Below the pieces are notes generated by a model. It was given only the letters and a program-made list of their open reading frames with translations. It made no database searches and was not told the DNA's origin. A stretch of DNA of 64,000 nt from Pseudomonas sp. PSB18. GTDB taxonomy: Bacteria > Pseudomonadota > Gammaproteobacteria > Pseudomonadales > Pseudomonadaceae. This document shows positions 1 to 9,343 of the stretch, in pieces. A program made the translations under genes and the position numbers. Position 1 is the stretch's first letter; each line of letters starts with the position of its first letter. The stretch is taken from positions 248,001 to 312,000 of the forward strand of contig NZ_NOIN01000001.1 in the NCBI RefSeq assembly GCF_014596565.1. Direction: 5' to 3'.

Positions 1-428
1 ACGAAACGCGCCGGATGCCGATGGGAGATACCGTCGCGCTCGATCAGGTTGGTGCCGCTGGCGGCGACGTCCAGCAGCAGGTCCACCAGGTGATCCGGCA
101 GCAGGTTCACTTCATCGACGTACAATACGCCACCGTCGGCCTTGGCCAGCACACCGGGGGAGAACTGCGCGCGCCCTTCTCCCAGGGCAGCGTCCAGATC
201 GAGGGTGCCTACCAGCCGCTCTTCGGTGGCGCCCAGAGGCAAGGTGACGAACTGACCGCTGGCCAGCAAGTCCGCCAGCCCCCTGGCCAGGGTCGACTTG
301 GCCATGCCGCGAGGCCCTTCGATCAGCACGCCGCCAATTTTCGGATCGATGGCGGCCAGGCACAGCGCCAGTTTCAGGTCATCGGCGCCGACCACGGCGG
401 AGAGTGGGAAATGAGGGGTGTCGGTCAT
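1..428 (-). CDS. chlI: Magnesium-chelatase-type AAA+ ATPase ChlI (partial, 3' end outside window)
   Basis: Reading leftward from the ATG at 428, an open frame continues past the window edge, giving the first 142 residues. It has a Walker A motif GPRGMAKST (residues 38-46) and a Walker B motif [10 protein letters not shown] (about 101-110), the pattern of the BchI/ChlI/CobS AAA+ family. It follows cobN in the same direction, so it most likely energises cobalt insertion by CobN, replacing CobS as known in Pseudomonas. A matching ChlD-type partner would be expected just left of the window. The gap to cobN holds a REP pair, so transcription may be attenuated there. Confidence 0.9.
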   Translation of the reverse strand, partial: MTDTPHFPLSAVVGADDLKLALCLAAIDPKIGGVLIEGPRGMAKSTLARGLADLLASGQFVTLPLGATEERLVGTLDLDAALGEGRAQFSPGVLAKADGGVLYVDEVNLLPDHLVDLLLDVAASGTNLIERDGISHRHPARF

Positions 429-500
429 CGTGAGTTCTCGGGAGTGGTCGGTAAGTTCAGTTTGAACACAGCTCTGTGCCAAGGGGATTTATCCCCACAC

Positions 501-586
501 TGTGGGAGCAAAGCTTGCTCGCGAAAAGACGCCTCGATTTCTGAAGGACCGCACCGCCTGTATCGCGGGCAAGCCTTGCTCCCACA
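501..586. repeat. REP inverted pair (GTGGGAGC family)
   Basis: Two copies of the Pseudomonas repetitive extragenic palindrome face each other (tgtgggagcaaagcttgct ... agccttgctcccaca), each with an inner palindrome. A separate ggggatttatcccc motif precedes it at about 483-496. It separates cobN from chlI. Confidence 0.85.
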
Positions 587-632
587 GACGACCTTGGCAC
601 AGGTTCTGGGCATGGCCAACTGATGGTACCCA

Positions 633-3600
633 TCAACCATCTTCTTCAATGTCGAGCAACAGATTCTCCAGCGCCTCGCGATACGCTCCCGGCGCCTGCC
701 ACATCCCCCGCTGCTGGGCTTCCAGCATGCGCTCGGTCATGTCCCGCAAGGCATCGGGGTTGTGTTGGCGGACGAAGTCCCGGGTGTCCGGGTCGAGGAG
801 GTAGGCATCGGCCAGCAAGGCGTACTGGTGATCGTCGATCAGTTGCGTCGTGGCGTCGAAAGCGAACAGGTTGTCCACCGTCGCCGCCAGTTCGAACGCG
901 CCCTTGTAACCGTGACGCTTGACCCCGTCGATCCACTTCGGGTTGGCCGCCCGGGAACGGATGACGCGGTTGAGCTCTTCCTTGAGGGTGCGGATCCGGG
1001 GCAGGTCGGGTTGGCTGTGATCGCCGTGGTAGCTGGCCGCGGCGGTTCCACCGAGGGTCTCCACCGCCGCCAGCATACCGCCCTGGAACTGGTAGTAATC
1101 GTTGGAATCGAGCAGGTCGTGCTCGCGGTTGTCCTGGTTCTGCAACACCGCTTGTACCTGGCTCAAGCGCCGGGAAAACTGATCTCGCGCAGCGGTGCCT
1201 TCATCTGCGCCGCCGTAGGCGTAGCCGCCCCAGTTCAGGTACACCTCGGCCAGGTCTTCGCGGCTCTGCCACAGGCGACCGTCGATGGCGCCCTGCACGC
1301 CCGCGCCATAAGCACCGGGCTTGGCGCCGAAGATCCGCCAGCCGGCCTGGCGGGCAGCCGCGTCCGCCTCAAGGCCCGACGCCAGCAAAGCCTCTCGTTC
1401 GCTCCGCACCTTGGCCGCCAGGGGGTTCATGTCTTCCGGCTCGTCGAGCGCGGCAACGGCCTGCACCGCCGCATCGAACAGCCGGATCAGGTTGGCGAAG
1501 GCGTCCCGGAAGAACCCCGATACCCGCAACGTCACATCGACCCGGGGCCGATCCAACAGGCTCAGCGGCAGGATCTCGAAGTCATCCACCCGTTGGCTGC
1601 CCGTGGCCCATACCGGGCGCACGCCCATCAGCGCCATGGCCTGGGCGATGTCATCGCCGCCGGTGCGCATGGTGGCGGTGCCCCACACCGACAGGCCGAG
1701 CTGGCGCAGGTGATCGCCGTGATCCTGCAAGTGCCGCTCCAGAATCAGGTTCGCCGACTGGAAACCGATGCGCCACGCCGTGGTGGTGGGCAGGTTGCGT
1801 ACGTCCACCGAGAAGAAGTTGCGTCCGGTGGGCAACACGTCCAGGCGCCCACGACTCGGCGCACCGCTGGGGCCCGCCGGCACGAAGCGTCCGCTCAAGG
1901 CATCGAGCAGGCCGCGCATTTCCGCCGGGCCACAGGCATCCAGGCGCGGGGCCACGACGGAGCGCAGGCTCTCGATGATGCTGCTCACGTCCTGCCAACC
2001 CGGCGCTTCCAATTGCTCGACCCTGCCTTCCAAGGCCTGCTCGATCAAGCTTGCCGCAAACAGCTCCAGGCGCTCGCGGGTATCGCCGGCGGTACGCCAG
2101 GGCTCATCGCTGACCCGCCGCAACGCCTCGGGACAGTCGCCGGCCCACGGCTCGGCCAAGGCGCAATCCAACGGATCGAAGCCCAGCCCGAACGCCTTCG
2201 ACAGCGCTCGCAACAGGCTCGACTGCGCACCCTTGCCATCGCCCCGGGGAATGCGCAACAACGCCAGCAAGGTGTCGATGCGCAGCCGTCCGCTGGGCGA
2301 CTCGCCAAAAATGTGCAGACCGTCGCGGATCTGCGACTCCTTCAGATCGCACAGGTAGGTGTCCAGGCGCGGCAGCCAGATCGCCGCATCGGCGTCGGCA
2401 TCCAATTGCAGCTCGCGATCGATGTGGGTTTCGCGCACCAGGTTCAGGATGTCCCGCTGCAGCTCCCGGGCACGGCGCGGGTCCAGCAGTTGTGCCTCGT
2501 AATACTCGTCGGCCAGCAACTCGAGGTTACGCAACGGTCCGTAGGTTTCGGCGCGGGTCAGCGGCGGCATCAGGTGGTCGATGATCACGGCCTGGGTACG
2601 CCGCTTGGCCTGGGCACCCTCGCCCGGGTCGTTGACGATGAACGGATAGATATTCGGCAGCGGTCCCAGCAACGCATCCGGCCAACAGCTTTCCGACAAC
2701 CCGACGCCTTTGCCGGGCAGCCATTCGAGGTTGCCATGTTTGCCGACGTGGATCACGCAATGGGCACCATAGGTATGGCGCAACCAGAAATAGAACGCCA
2801 GGTAGCCATGGGGCGGCACCAGGTCCGGGTCGTGATAGACCGCACTCGGGTCAACCTGATACCCCCGGGCCGGTTGGATGCCGACGAACGTCAGGCCCAG
2901 GCGCAGGCCGGCGATCATCAGGCGACCGGCGCGGAACATCGGATCCGTCTCGGGCGCGCCCCAGCGCTCCAGCACCGCCTGGCGATTGGCCTCGGGCAGG
3001 GCGTCGAACATGGCCCGGTAAGCCTCCAGCGCCAGGCTTTGGTGGCACGGGCGCAGGTCGAGGCTGTCCAGGTCGTTGCTGACCCCGCCCAGCAACTGCT
3101 GGATCAGCGCGGTGCCACTGGCAGGCAGTTCGGCGGGCAGCGGATAGCCCTCGTCCCGCATGGCGCGCAGGATGTTCAATGCCGCCGCCGGGGTATCCAG
3201 GCCGACGCCGTTGCCGATGCGTCCATCCCGGGTCGGGTAGTTGGCGAGGATCAGCGCCACGCGCTTTTGCTCGTTGGGCAGGCGCGCCAGTGCGGTCCAG
3301 CGCCGGGTCAGGTGCGCAACGAAATCCATGCGCTCGGGCACCGCCCGGTAGCAGACCACGTCACTCTGGCTGCGCTCGCTGCGCCAAGCCATGTCCTTGA
3401 AGCTGATGGGGCGACTGATGATCCGCCCGTCCAGCTCCGGCAAGGCGATGTGCATCGCCAGGTCCCGCGGGCCCAGACCCTGCTCGCTGGCACGCCAACC
3501 GGGTTCGTTGTCCTGGGCGCAGATCGCCTGGATCACCGGAATGTCGCGACGAAACGGCCGCAAGTGCGGCGCTTCCGGGCTCGACTGGGCAAACCCGGTG

Positions 3601-4394
3601 GTGTTGAGGATCACCCCGGCCTCGACCTCGTCCAGCCAGTCTTCAACCTGCACCAGACAACCAGGCTCCTTGAGGCTCGCCACCGCTATCGGCAACGGAT
3701 TGAGCCCGGCCACTTGCAACCGCTGGCAGAACATATCGATGAACGCCGTGTTCGCCGCTTGCAGGTGGGAACGGTAGAACAGCACCGCCGCCACGGGTTG
3801 ATCGGCCTGCCAGTCAGCTCGCCAGTCGTCGAGGCTGGCACCGGTTTTTTGCGGATGGTAGATCGCCGTGCGTGGCAGGGTCTGCGGTTCAGCCCAGGGG
3901 TAGTCGCGCCCGAACCATTGACTGCCGAGGTTGTGAAACAGGTCCAGGGCATTGCCCAGCCCACCCTGGCGCAAAAACTGCCACAGCCGGTCGCGGTCAG
4001 CGGCGGGCACGTTGCTCAAGTCGCTGAGTTCCGGGTCCGGACGGTCGTCCCCCGGCACCAGGATCAATGTCACTCCGCGTCCGGCCAACTCCAGCAAGCG
4101 CTCGATGCCGTAGCGCCAATAGCCGATACCGCCGTGCAGCGACAACAGGATGACCTTGGCGTGACGCAGCACGTCCTCAACGTAAAGGTCCACCGAAGCA
4201 TGGTTCTGCACCTGCATCGGGTTGGCGAGGCGAAACTGCGGATAGTCGTCCGGCAACTGACGCGCGGCTTCGGCCAGCAGCGCCAGGCTGGAGTCGCCGC
4301 TGCACAGGATCACCAGCTCGGCGGGGGTTTGCCCCAGGTCGGCAATATTGTCGTCCGAAACGAAACCGCCGGGCTGGGTCCTGAGCAGGTGCAT
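633..4394 (-). CDS. cobN: Cobaltochelatase subunit CobN
   Basis: This 1253-residue protein is the large subunit of the aerobic cobalt chelatase, which inserts Co2+ into hydrogenobyrinic acid a,c-diamide in ATP-dependent fashion. Length and conserved blocks (HVGKHGNLEWLPGKGVGLSE; YYQFQGGMLAAVETLGG near the C terminus) fit the CobN/BchH superfamily. It starts three bases after the cobW stop, so the two genes are translationally linked and share the upstream cobalamin riboswitch. The neighbouring ATPase is ChlI-like rather than CobS, which fits the hybrid chelatase known in pseudomonads. It is full length, with no frameshift seen. Confidence 0.96.
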   Translation of the reverse strand: MHLLRTQPGGFVSDDNIADLGQTPAELVILCSGDSSLALLAEAARQLPDDYPQFRLANPMQVQNHASVDLYVEDVLRHAKVILLSLHGGIGYWRYGIERLLELAGRGVTLILVPGDDRPDPELSDLSNVPAADRDRLWQFLRQGGLGNALDLFHNLGSQWFGRDYPWAEPQTLPRTAIYHPQKTGASLDDWRADWQADQPVAAVLFYRSHLQAANTAFIDMFCQRLQVAGLNPLPIAVASLKEPGCLVQVEDWLDEVEAGVILNTTGFAQSSPEAPHLRPFRRDIPVIQAICAQDNEPGWRASEQGLGPRDLAMHIALPELDGRIISRPISFKDMAWRSERSQSDVVCYRAVPERMDFVAHLTRRWTALARLPNEQKRVALILANYPTRDGRIGNGVGLDTPAAALNILRAMRDEGYPLPAELPASGTALIQQLLGGVSNDLDSLDLRPCHQSLALEAYRAMFDALPEANRQAVLERWGAPETDPMFRAGRLMIAGLRLGLTFVGIQPARGYQVDPSAVYHDPDLVPPHGYLAFYFWLRHTYGAHCVIHVGKHGNLEWLPGKGVGLSESCWPDALLGPLPNIYPFIVNDPGEGAQAKRRTQAVIIDHLMPPLTRAETYGPLRNLELLADEYYEAQLLDPRRARELQRDILNLVRETHIDRELQLDADADAAIWLPRLDTYLCDLKESQIRDGLHIFGESPSGRLRIDTLLALLRIPRGDGKGAQSSLLRALSKAFGLGFDPLDCALAEPWAGDCPEALRRVSDEPWRTAGDTRERLELFAASLIEQALEGRVEQLEAPGWQDVSSIIESLRSVVAPRLDACGPAEMRGLLDALSGRFVPAGPSGAPSRGRLDVLPTGRNFFSVDVRNLPTTTAWRIGFQSANLILERHLQDHGDHLRQLGLSVWGTATMRTGGDDIAQAMALMGVRPVWATGSQRVDDFEILPLSLLDRPRVDVTLRVSGFFRDAFANLIRLFDAAVQAVAALDEPEDMNPLAAKVRSEREALLASGLEADAAARQAGWRIFGAKPGAYGAGVQGAIDGRLWQSREDLAEVYLNWGGYAYGGADEGTAARDQFSRRLSQVQAVLQNQDNREHDLLDSNDYYQFQGGMLAAVETLGGTAAASYHGDHSQPDLPRIRTLKEELNRVIRSRAANPKWIDGVKRHGYKGAFELAATVDNLFAFDATTQLIDDHQYALLADAYLLDPDTRDFVRQHNPDALRDMTERMLEAQQRGMWQAPGAYREALENLLLDIEEDG

Positions 4395-4397
4395 GGC

Positions 4398-5462
4398 TTA
4401 GACGCTGAGGGCGGCGCGCAGCTGCGCTTCGAGCAGCCCGGCATCCAGCGCCTGGCCGATCAACACCAGACGCGTCACCCGCGCTTCGTCAGCGCCCCAC
4501 TGGCGGTCGAAATGCTTGTCGAAACGCGTACCGACCCCTTGGATCAACAGGCGCATCGGCTTGTTCGGGATCGCCGCGAAACCCTTGACCCGCAGCACGC
4601 CGTGCTGGACCACCAACTGGGTCAGCGCGTCCAGCAGCAAGCTTTCGTCAGCCTGGGGCAGTTCGATGGAAATGGAATCGAAGGCGTCATGATCGTGGTC
4701 ATCCTCGTCGCCGTCATGGTGGTGGTCGTGATGGCTGTGGCGACTGTCGATGTGTTCTTCGGAACCGGCACCCAGGCCGATCAGCACCTCCAGCGGCAGG
4801 CGACCGTTGCTGGCTTCGATGACCTTGACCGCCGGTGGCAGTTCTTCGACCACTTCAAGACGGACTTTCGCCAGGTCTTCCGGGCTGATCAGGTCGGCTT
4901 TGTTGAGGATCACCAGGTCGGCGCTCGCCAACTGATCGGCGAACAGTTCGTGCAGCGGCGATTCGTGGTCCAGGTTCGGGTCGAGCTTGCGCTGGGCATC
5001 GACCTGGTCGGGGAAAGCGGCGAAGGTACCGGCGGCCACGGCCGGGCTATCGACCACGGTGATCACCGCGTCGACGGTGCAGGCACTGCGGATTTCCGGC
5101 CACTGGAAGGCCTGGACCAACGGCTTAGGCAAGGCCAGGCCGGATGTTTCGATGAGGATATGGTCGAGGTCGCCACGTCGGGCCACCAGCTCGCGCATCA
5201 CCGGGAAGAACTCTTCCTGCACGGTGCAGCACAGGCAGCCGTTGGCCAGTTCATAGACGCGACCGCTGGCTTCTTCTTCGGTGCAACCGATGGAGCACTG
5301 CTTGAGGATCTCGCCGTCGATGCCCAGCTCACCGAACTCGTTGACGATCACCGCGATACGCCGGCCCTGGGCGTTGTCGAGCATGTGCCGCAGCAACGTG
5401 GTCTTACCCGAACCGAGGAAACCGGTAACGATAGTGACGGGAAGTTTGGCCAGTGTTTTCAT
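4398..5462 (-). CDS. cobW: Cobalamin biosynthesis GTPase CobW
   Basis: COG0523-family G3E P-loop GTPase, a metallochaperone thought to supply cobalt for corrin synthesis. The ATG at 5462 gives 354 residues starting MKTLAKLPVTIVTGFLGSGK, with the P-loop GFLGSGKTT (residues 14-22) and the family CLCC metal motif at 76-79. A histidine/aspartate-rich stretch follows (HSHHDHHHDGDEDDHDHD, about residues 245-262), likely metal binding. An upstream in-frame start would add 28 residues that match nothing in the family. It is the first gene of the leftward cobW-cobN-chlI operon, 110 bases downstream of a B12 riboswitch. Confidence 0.95.
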   Translation of the reverse strand: MKTLAKLPVTIVTGFLGSGKTTLLRHMLDNAQGRRIAVIVNEFGELGIDGEILKQCSIGCTEEEASGRVYELANGCLCCTVQEEFFPVMRELVARRGDLDHILIETSGLALPKPLVQAFQWPEIRSACTVDAVITVVDSPAVAAGTFAAFPDQVDAQRKLDPNLDHESPLHELFADQLASADLVILNKADLISPEDLAKVRLEVVEELPPAVKVIEASNGRLPLEVLIGLGAGSEEHIDSRHSHHDHHHDGDEDDHDHDAFDSISIELPQADESLLLDALTQLVVQHGVLRVKGFAAIPNKPMRLLIQGVGTRFDKHFDRQWGADEARVTRLVLIGQALDAGLLEAQLRAALSV

Positions 5463-5572
5463 CGGATGCCCTTTGGCAAGATGGCGGGCAAACGGGACGA
5501 CAACCGCAGGCACAGGCGTGCACGGAAGATTTCGCCACCGGATCACCCCGCCCGGTTGTAGTGAGAATCTGT

Positions 5573-5761
5573 TTCGAGGCAGGTCTCCTGGCTGACGGCG
5601 GGCCGATCCCGGCTTTCATGGAAAGCCCTGGCAATTCCTGCGCCTTCCCGTGCGGCATGCACAGTGGCCTGGCAGGAACGTCACCGTTCACAGTTGCGGG
5701 GGCAGCCGCGGCTTGGACCGCGTTCCCTTCTTAGCTTCGGCGCAAACCGAAGAACCTCGAA
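5573..5761 (-). promoter_or_regulatory. Cobalamin riboswitch upstream of cobW
   Basis: On the minus strand the segment shows the landmarks of the B12 riboswitch: closing arms ttcgagg/cctcgaa, the block gcggctgcccccgcaactg, the core gccactgtgcatg followed by gggaaggc, and the 3' block gccgtcagccaggagacc. It lies in the cobW leader, about 110 bases before the start codon, so adenosylcobalamin is expected to switch off cobW-cobN-chlI. No clear intrinsic terminator was seen behind it, so translational control is possible. Confidence 0.93.
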
Positions 5762-5827
5762 GGCGCAAGGCTACGCAGGGTGTGCGGGCGGGTCAATGTC
5801 TGCAAGCAGGCTCAAGGACAACTCATA

Positions 5828-5920
5828 CCGTGGGAGCAAGGCTTGCCCGCGACAAACGATGACGCGGTTTGCTCCATAGCCCCGCGTCGTCTGGATCGCG
5901 AGCAAGCTTTGCTCCCACGG
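5828..5920. repeat. REP inverted pair between the two riboswitch leaders
   Basis: Opposed GTGGGAGCAAGGCTTGCCCGCGA and TCGCGAGCAAGCTTTGCTCCCAC copies, about 90 bp in total, sit between two divergently transcribed cobalamin riboswitches. Confidence 0.85.
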
Positions 5921-6019
5921 TAGGGTGTTCCCACATCAGATCCAGTTGCTGACAATTGACGCCCCACCCTGCCCCATGCTCTCCTGTGCACGGTCTGTGT
6001 CGCTACACAGACCATTTGT

Positions 6020-6216
6020 TACGGGTGCCCTTCACAGGGTGAAACGGGAAACCGGTGAATCGTGTGCTTTACTTCAAGGCCACGTCAGTCCGGTGCTGCC
6101 CCCGCAACGGTAAGCGAGCGAAGCGTCAGATCCACTGTGCCTCATGGCATGGGAAGGTGACGCTTGCAGGCAAGGCCAAGGCCCTGCCCCTCGTGAGCCC
6201 GGAGACCGGCCCGTAA
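6020..6216 (+). promoter_or_regulatory. Cobalamin riboswitch upstream of cbtB
   Basis: The plus strand carries acgggtgc, gggaaaccggtgaa, the diagnostic ggtgctgcccccgcaacgg, the core ccactgtgcctcatggcatg with gggaagg, and the 3' block gagcccggagaccggcccgt. The ends can pair (acgggtgc/gcccgt). A perfect 9-bp hairpin (ggtctgtgt-cgct-acacagacc, 5992-6013) precedes it, and a gacgggcttttgcccg stem follows at about 6262-6277. It should repress cbtB-cbtA-cobE-cobM when B12 is plentiful. Confidence 0.93.
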
Positions 6217-6333
6217 TTCAAACATCAACAAACCCGCGGTGGGCGGGCGCTGTTCGAATCCTGACGGGCTTTTGCCCGGGGTTTCATTGCGCTCGAGTAC
6301 CCACTGGCCAAGACAAGAACAGAGGGAAGCGCC

Positions 6334-6522
6334 ATGTCGACCATCAGCACCACCGCCCGCACCGCCAGCAGCACCACGACCCTGAGCCAGCGCCTGAGCG
6401 CGGCGATCCTCGCCTCGATCCTGGGTGCAGGCCTGGTCTATTTCGCCGGTTTCTCCCACATCGAAGCGGTGCACAACGCGGCCCACGACACCCGCCACAG
6501 CGCCGCCTTCCCGTGCCATTGA
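6334..6522 (+). CDS. cbtB: Cobalt transporter subunit CbtB
   Basis: A 62-residue protein with one membrane helix (about residues 20-43) and the CbtB C-terminal signature HIEAVHNAAHDTRHSAAFPCH, rich in histidine and probably cobalt binding. An AGAGGGA ribosome site precedes the ATG. It is followed 11 bases later by cbtA and lies directly behind a B12 riboswitch, the classic context for the predicted CbtAB cobalt importer. Confidence 0.93.
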   Translation: MSTISTTARTASSTTTLSQRLSAAILASILGAGLVYFAGFSHIEAVHNAAHDTRHSAAFPCH

Positions 6523-6533
6523 GACCTGCCGAC

Positions 6534-7241
6534 ATGATCAAGCGTATCGCGCAAACCGCCGGGTTCAGTGGTTTGCTGGCCGCCCTGCTGCTGACCCTTC
6601 TGCAAAGCCTATGGGTTTCGCCACTGATCCTGCAGGCCGAAACCTACGAAAAAGCCCCGGCCGCCGAAACCCCTGTCGAGGCCCATCAGCATGCCGACGG
6701 CGTCGCCCATACCCATGATGCCGAAGCCTGGGAGCCCGAAGATGGCTGGCAACGCGTGCTGTCCACCACCGGCGGCAATCTGGTCGTCGCTGTAGGTTTC
6801 GCCCTGATGCTGGCGGGCCTGTACACCTTGCGCGCCCCCACCCGCACCTCCCAGGGCCTGCTCTGGGGCCTGGCCGGTTATGCCACCTTCGTCCTCGCGC
6901 CAACCCTTGGCCTGCCGCCGGAACTGCCCGGCACCGCTGCGGCCGACCTGGCTCAACGGCAAATGTGGTGGATCGGCACCGCGGCGTCGACGGCCGTGGG
7001 CATCGCCCTGATCGCGTTCGGCAGGCATTGGCTGCTCAAGCTGCTGGGCGTGGCGACTTTACTGGTGCCTCATGTCATCGGCGCACCGCAACCGGAAGTC
7101 CACTCGATGCTGGCGCCCGAAGCCCTTGAAAGCCAATTCAAGATCGCCTCGCAATTGACCAACGTCGCGTTCTGGCTGGCCCTGGGCCTGATCAGCGCCT
7201 GGCTGTTCCGCCGCGACGGCCAAGCTCACCACGAGGCATGA
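6534..7241 (+). CDS. cbtA: Cobalt transporter subunit CbtA
   Basis: The ATG at 6534 gives 235 residues beginning MIKRIAQTAGFSGLLAALLL, with several hydrophobic segments and a histidine-rich loop (HQHADGVAHTHD, about residues 50-61) as in the CbtA cobalt transporter family. Longer in-frame versions run back through the riboswitch and cbtB and are not credible. The stop overlaps the cobE start as ATGA, showing translational coupling. Confidence 0.93.
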   Translation: MIKRIAQTAGFSGLLAALLLTLLQSLWVSPLILQAETYEKAPAAETPVEAHQHADGVAHTHDAEAWEPEDGWQRVLSTTGGNLVVAVGFALMLAGLYTLRAPTRTSQGLLWGLAGYATFVLAPTLGLPPELPGTAAADLAQRQMWWIGTAASTAVGIALIAFGRHWLLKLLGVATLLVPHVIGAPQPEVHSMLAPEALESQFKIASQLTNVAFWLALGLISAWLFRRDGQAHHEA

Positions 7242-7642
7242 GTAACGGGCAGGTGCTGGTCGTCGGCCTGGGCTGCCAGCGCGGTTGCCCGGCCAGTGTG
7301 TTGCGGGCGCTGCTGGATGAGACGCTGCTGACCCATGGCATCGCGCTTGAAGAGGTGACAGCCCTGGCCAGTATCGACCTGAAGCGTGACGAACCGGGCC
7401 TGTTGGAACTGGCGGGGCAACTGGCCCTGCCACTGACATTCTTCAGTGCCGGACAGTTGGCGGGTTACCTGGGACGCCTCAGCCACCGCTCGCAGATCGC
7501 TTTCGAGCGCACGGGTTGCTACGGCATCGCCGAAAGCGCGGCACTGGCCCTCGCCGAACAATTGGGGAAAACGACCGCCACCTTGCGGATTTCCCGTCAG
7601 AAGCGCGCCCACGCCACCCTGGCATTGGCGGTCGCCTCGTAA
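7238..7642 (+). CDS. cobE: Cobalamin biosynthesis protein CobE
   Basis: A 134-residue protein of the CobE/CbiG C-terminal family (opening VLVVGLGCQRGCPASVLRAL). CobE is needed for aerobic corrin-ring synthesis, and its fold is shared with the acetaldehyde-releasing CbiG domain; its exact biochemical role is not settled. It overlaps cbtA by four bases and precedes cobM, so it belongs to the riboswitch-controlled operon. Confidence 0.9.
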   Translation: MSNGQVLVVGLGCQRGCPASVLRALLDETLLTHGIALEEVTALASIDLKRDEPGLLELAGQLALPLTFFSAGQLAGYLGRLSHRSQIAFERTGCYGIAESAALALAEQLGKTTATLRISRQKRAHATLALAVAS

Positions 7643-7722
7643 AACCCGATAATCGCACTCCATGGATCATGAGCGATCTTCATTCAGGCGTCGCTCTCCC
7701 CTCTTTTTTCAGGAACCCGGTC

Positions 7723-8469
7723 ATGACCGTCTACTTCATCGGCGCCGGCCCCGGCGATCCGGAATTGATCACCGTCAAGGGCCAGCGGCTCGTGCGCAGC
7801 TGCGCGGTGATCATCTATGCCGGCTCCCTGGTGCCCGCTGCCGTGCTCGAGGGCCATTGCGCCGAACAGGTGATCAACAGCGCCGAACTGCATCTGGAAC
7901 AGATCATCGCGCTGATGGAGGCAGCCCATCGCAACGGCCAGGACGTCGCCCGGGTGCATTCCGGCGACCCGAGCCTGTACGGCGCCATCGGCGAGCAGAT
8001 TCGTTGCCTGCGCGAATTGGGCATCCCCTTCGAAATCATTCCCGGCGTGACCGCAACCTCAGCCTGCGCCGCCCTGCTGGGTGCCGAATTGACCTTGCCG
8101 GACATCGCCCAGAGCGTGATCCTCACCCGCTACGCGGACAAGACCGCGATGCCCGCCGGAGAGGAGCTCAGTAGCCTGGCGCAACATGGAACGACCATGG
8201 CGATCCACCTGGGAGTCAATCATCTGGAAAAAATCGTCGGTGAGCTGCTGCCCCATTACGGCGCGGATTGCCCGATTGCCGTGATTCACCGGGCGACTTG
8301 GCCGGATCAGGATTGGGTGGTGGGGACGTTGGCCGACATCGCAAAAAAGGTGCAGGCCAAGGGCTTTCGCCGCACGGCGCTGATTCTGGTGGGACGGGTG
8401 CTGGGCAACGAGGTGTTCAGCGAATCATCGCTCTACCGCGCCGGGCATGCGCATCTGTACAGGCCCTGA
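7723..8469 (+). CDS. cobM: Precorrin-4 C11-methyltransferase CobM
   Basis: The ATG at 7723 gives 248 residues opening MTVYFIGAGPGDPELITVKG, the SAM-binding signature of the uroporphyrinogen/corrin methyltransferase family. Internal blocks VHSGDPSLYGAIGEQ and ITLPD-like TLPDIAQSVILTRY are typical of CobM. It methylates precorrin-4 at C-11 in the aerobic pathway and is the last gene of the cbtB-cbtA-cobE-cobM run. A longer in-frame reading would overlap cobE and lacks family similarity. REP sequences follow. Confidence 0.94.
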   Translation: MTVYFIGAGPGDPELITVKGQRLVRSCAVIIYAGSLVPAAVLEGHCAEQVINSAELHLEQIIALMEAAHRNGQDVARVHSGDPSLYGAIGEQIRCLRELGIPFEIIPGVTATSACAALLGAELTLPDIAQSVILTRYADKTAMPAGEELSSLAQHGTTMAIHLGVNHLEKIVGELLPHYGADCPIAVIHRATWPDQDWVVGTLADIAKKVQAKGFRRTALILVGRVLGNEVFSESSLYRAGHAHLYRP

Positions 8470-8487
8470 TCGGGCAACACGCATTCC

Positions 8488-8625
8488 CTGTGGGAGCGGG
8501 CTTGCTCGCGATAGCGGTGGATCAGGCAGAAATGATGTTGAATGTACCGCCGCAATCGCGAGCAGGGCTCGCTCCCACAGAGTTATGGGTCCTTGTGGGA
8601 GCGAGCCCTGCTCGCGATTGCGGTA
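8488..8625. repeat. REP cluster (pair plus a third copy)
   Basis: An inverted REP pair at 8488-8580 (ctgtgggagcgggcttgct ... agggctcgctcccacag) is followed by a third copy at about 8594-8625. It fills the gap between the convergent cobM and nfuA genes and may act in transcript termination. Confidence 0.85.
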
Positions 8626-8641
8626 GCCCAGGCTGCAACAA

Positions 8642-9343
<702 letters not shown>

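Noticed and set aside
501-586. The many GTGGGAGC...GCTCCCAC inverted repeats, considered as CRISPR repeats or tRNA-like genes
   Set aside because: They are spaced irregularly between genes and are palindromic REP sequences; there is no regular repeat-spacer array.
762-5561. A 1599-residue open frame on the plus strand opposite cobN and cobW
   Set aside because: It is the antisense shadow of two clear genes; its composition (Q, R, H, G-rich) and lack of domains are typical of GC-rich antisense frames.
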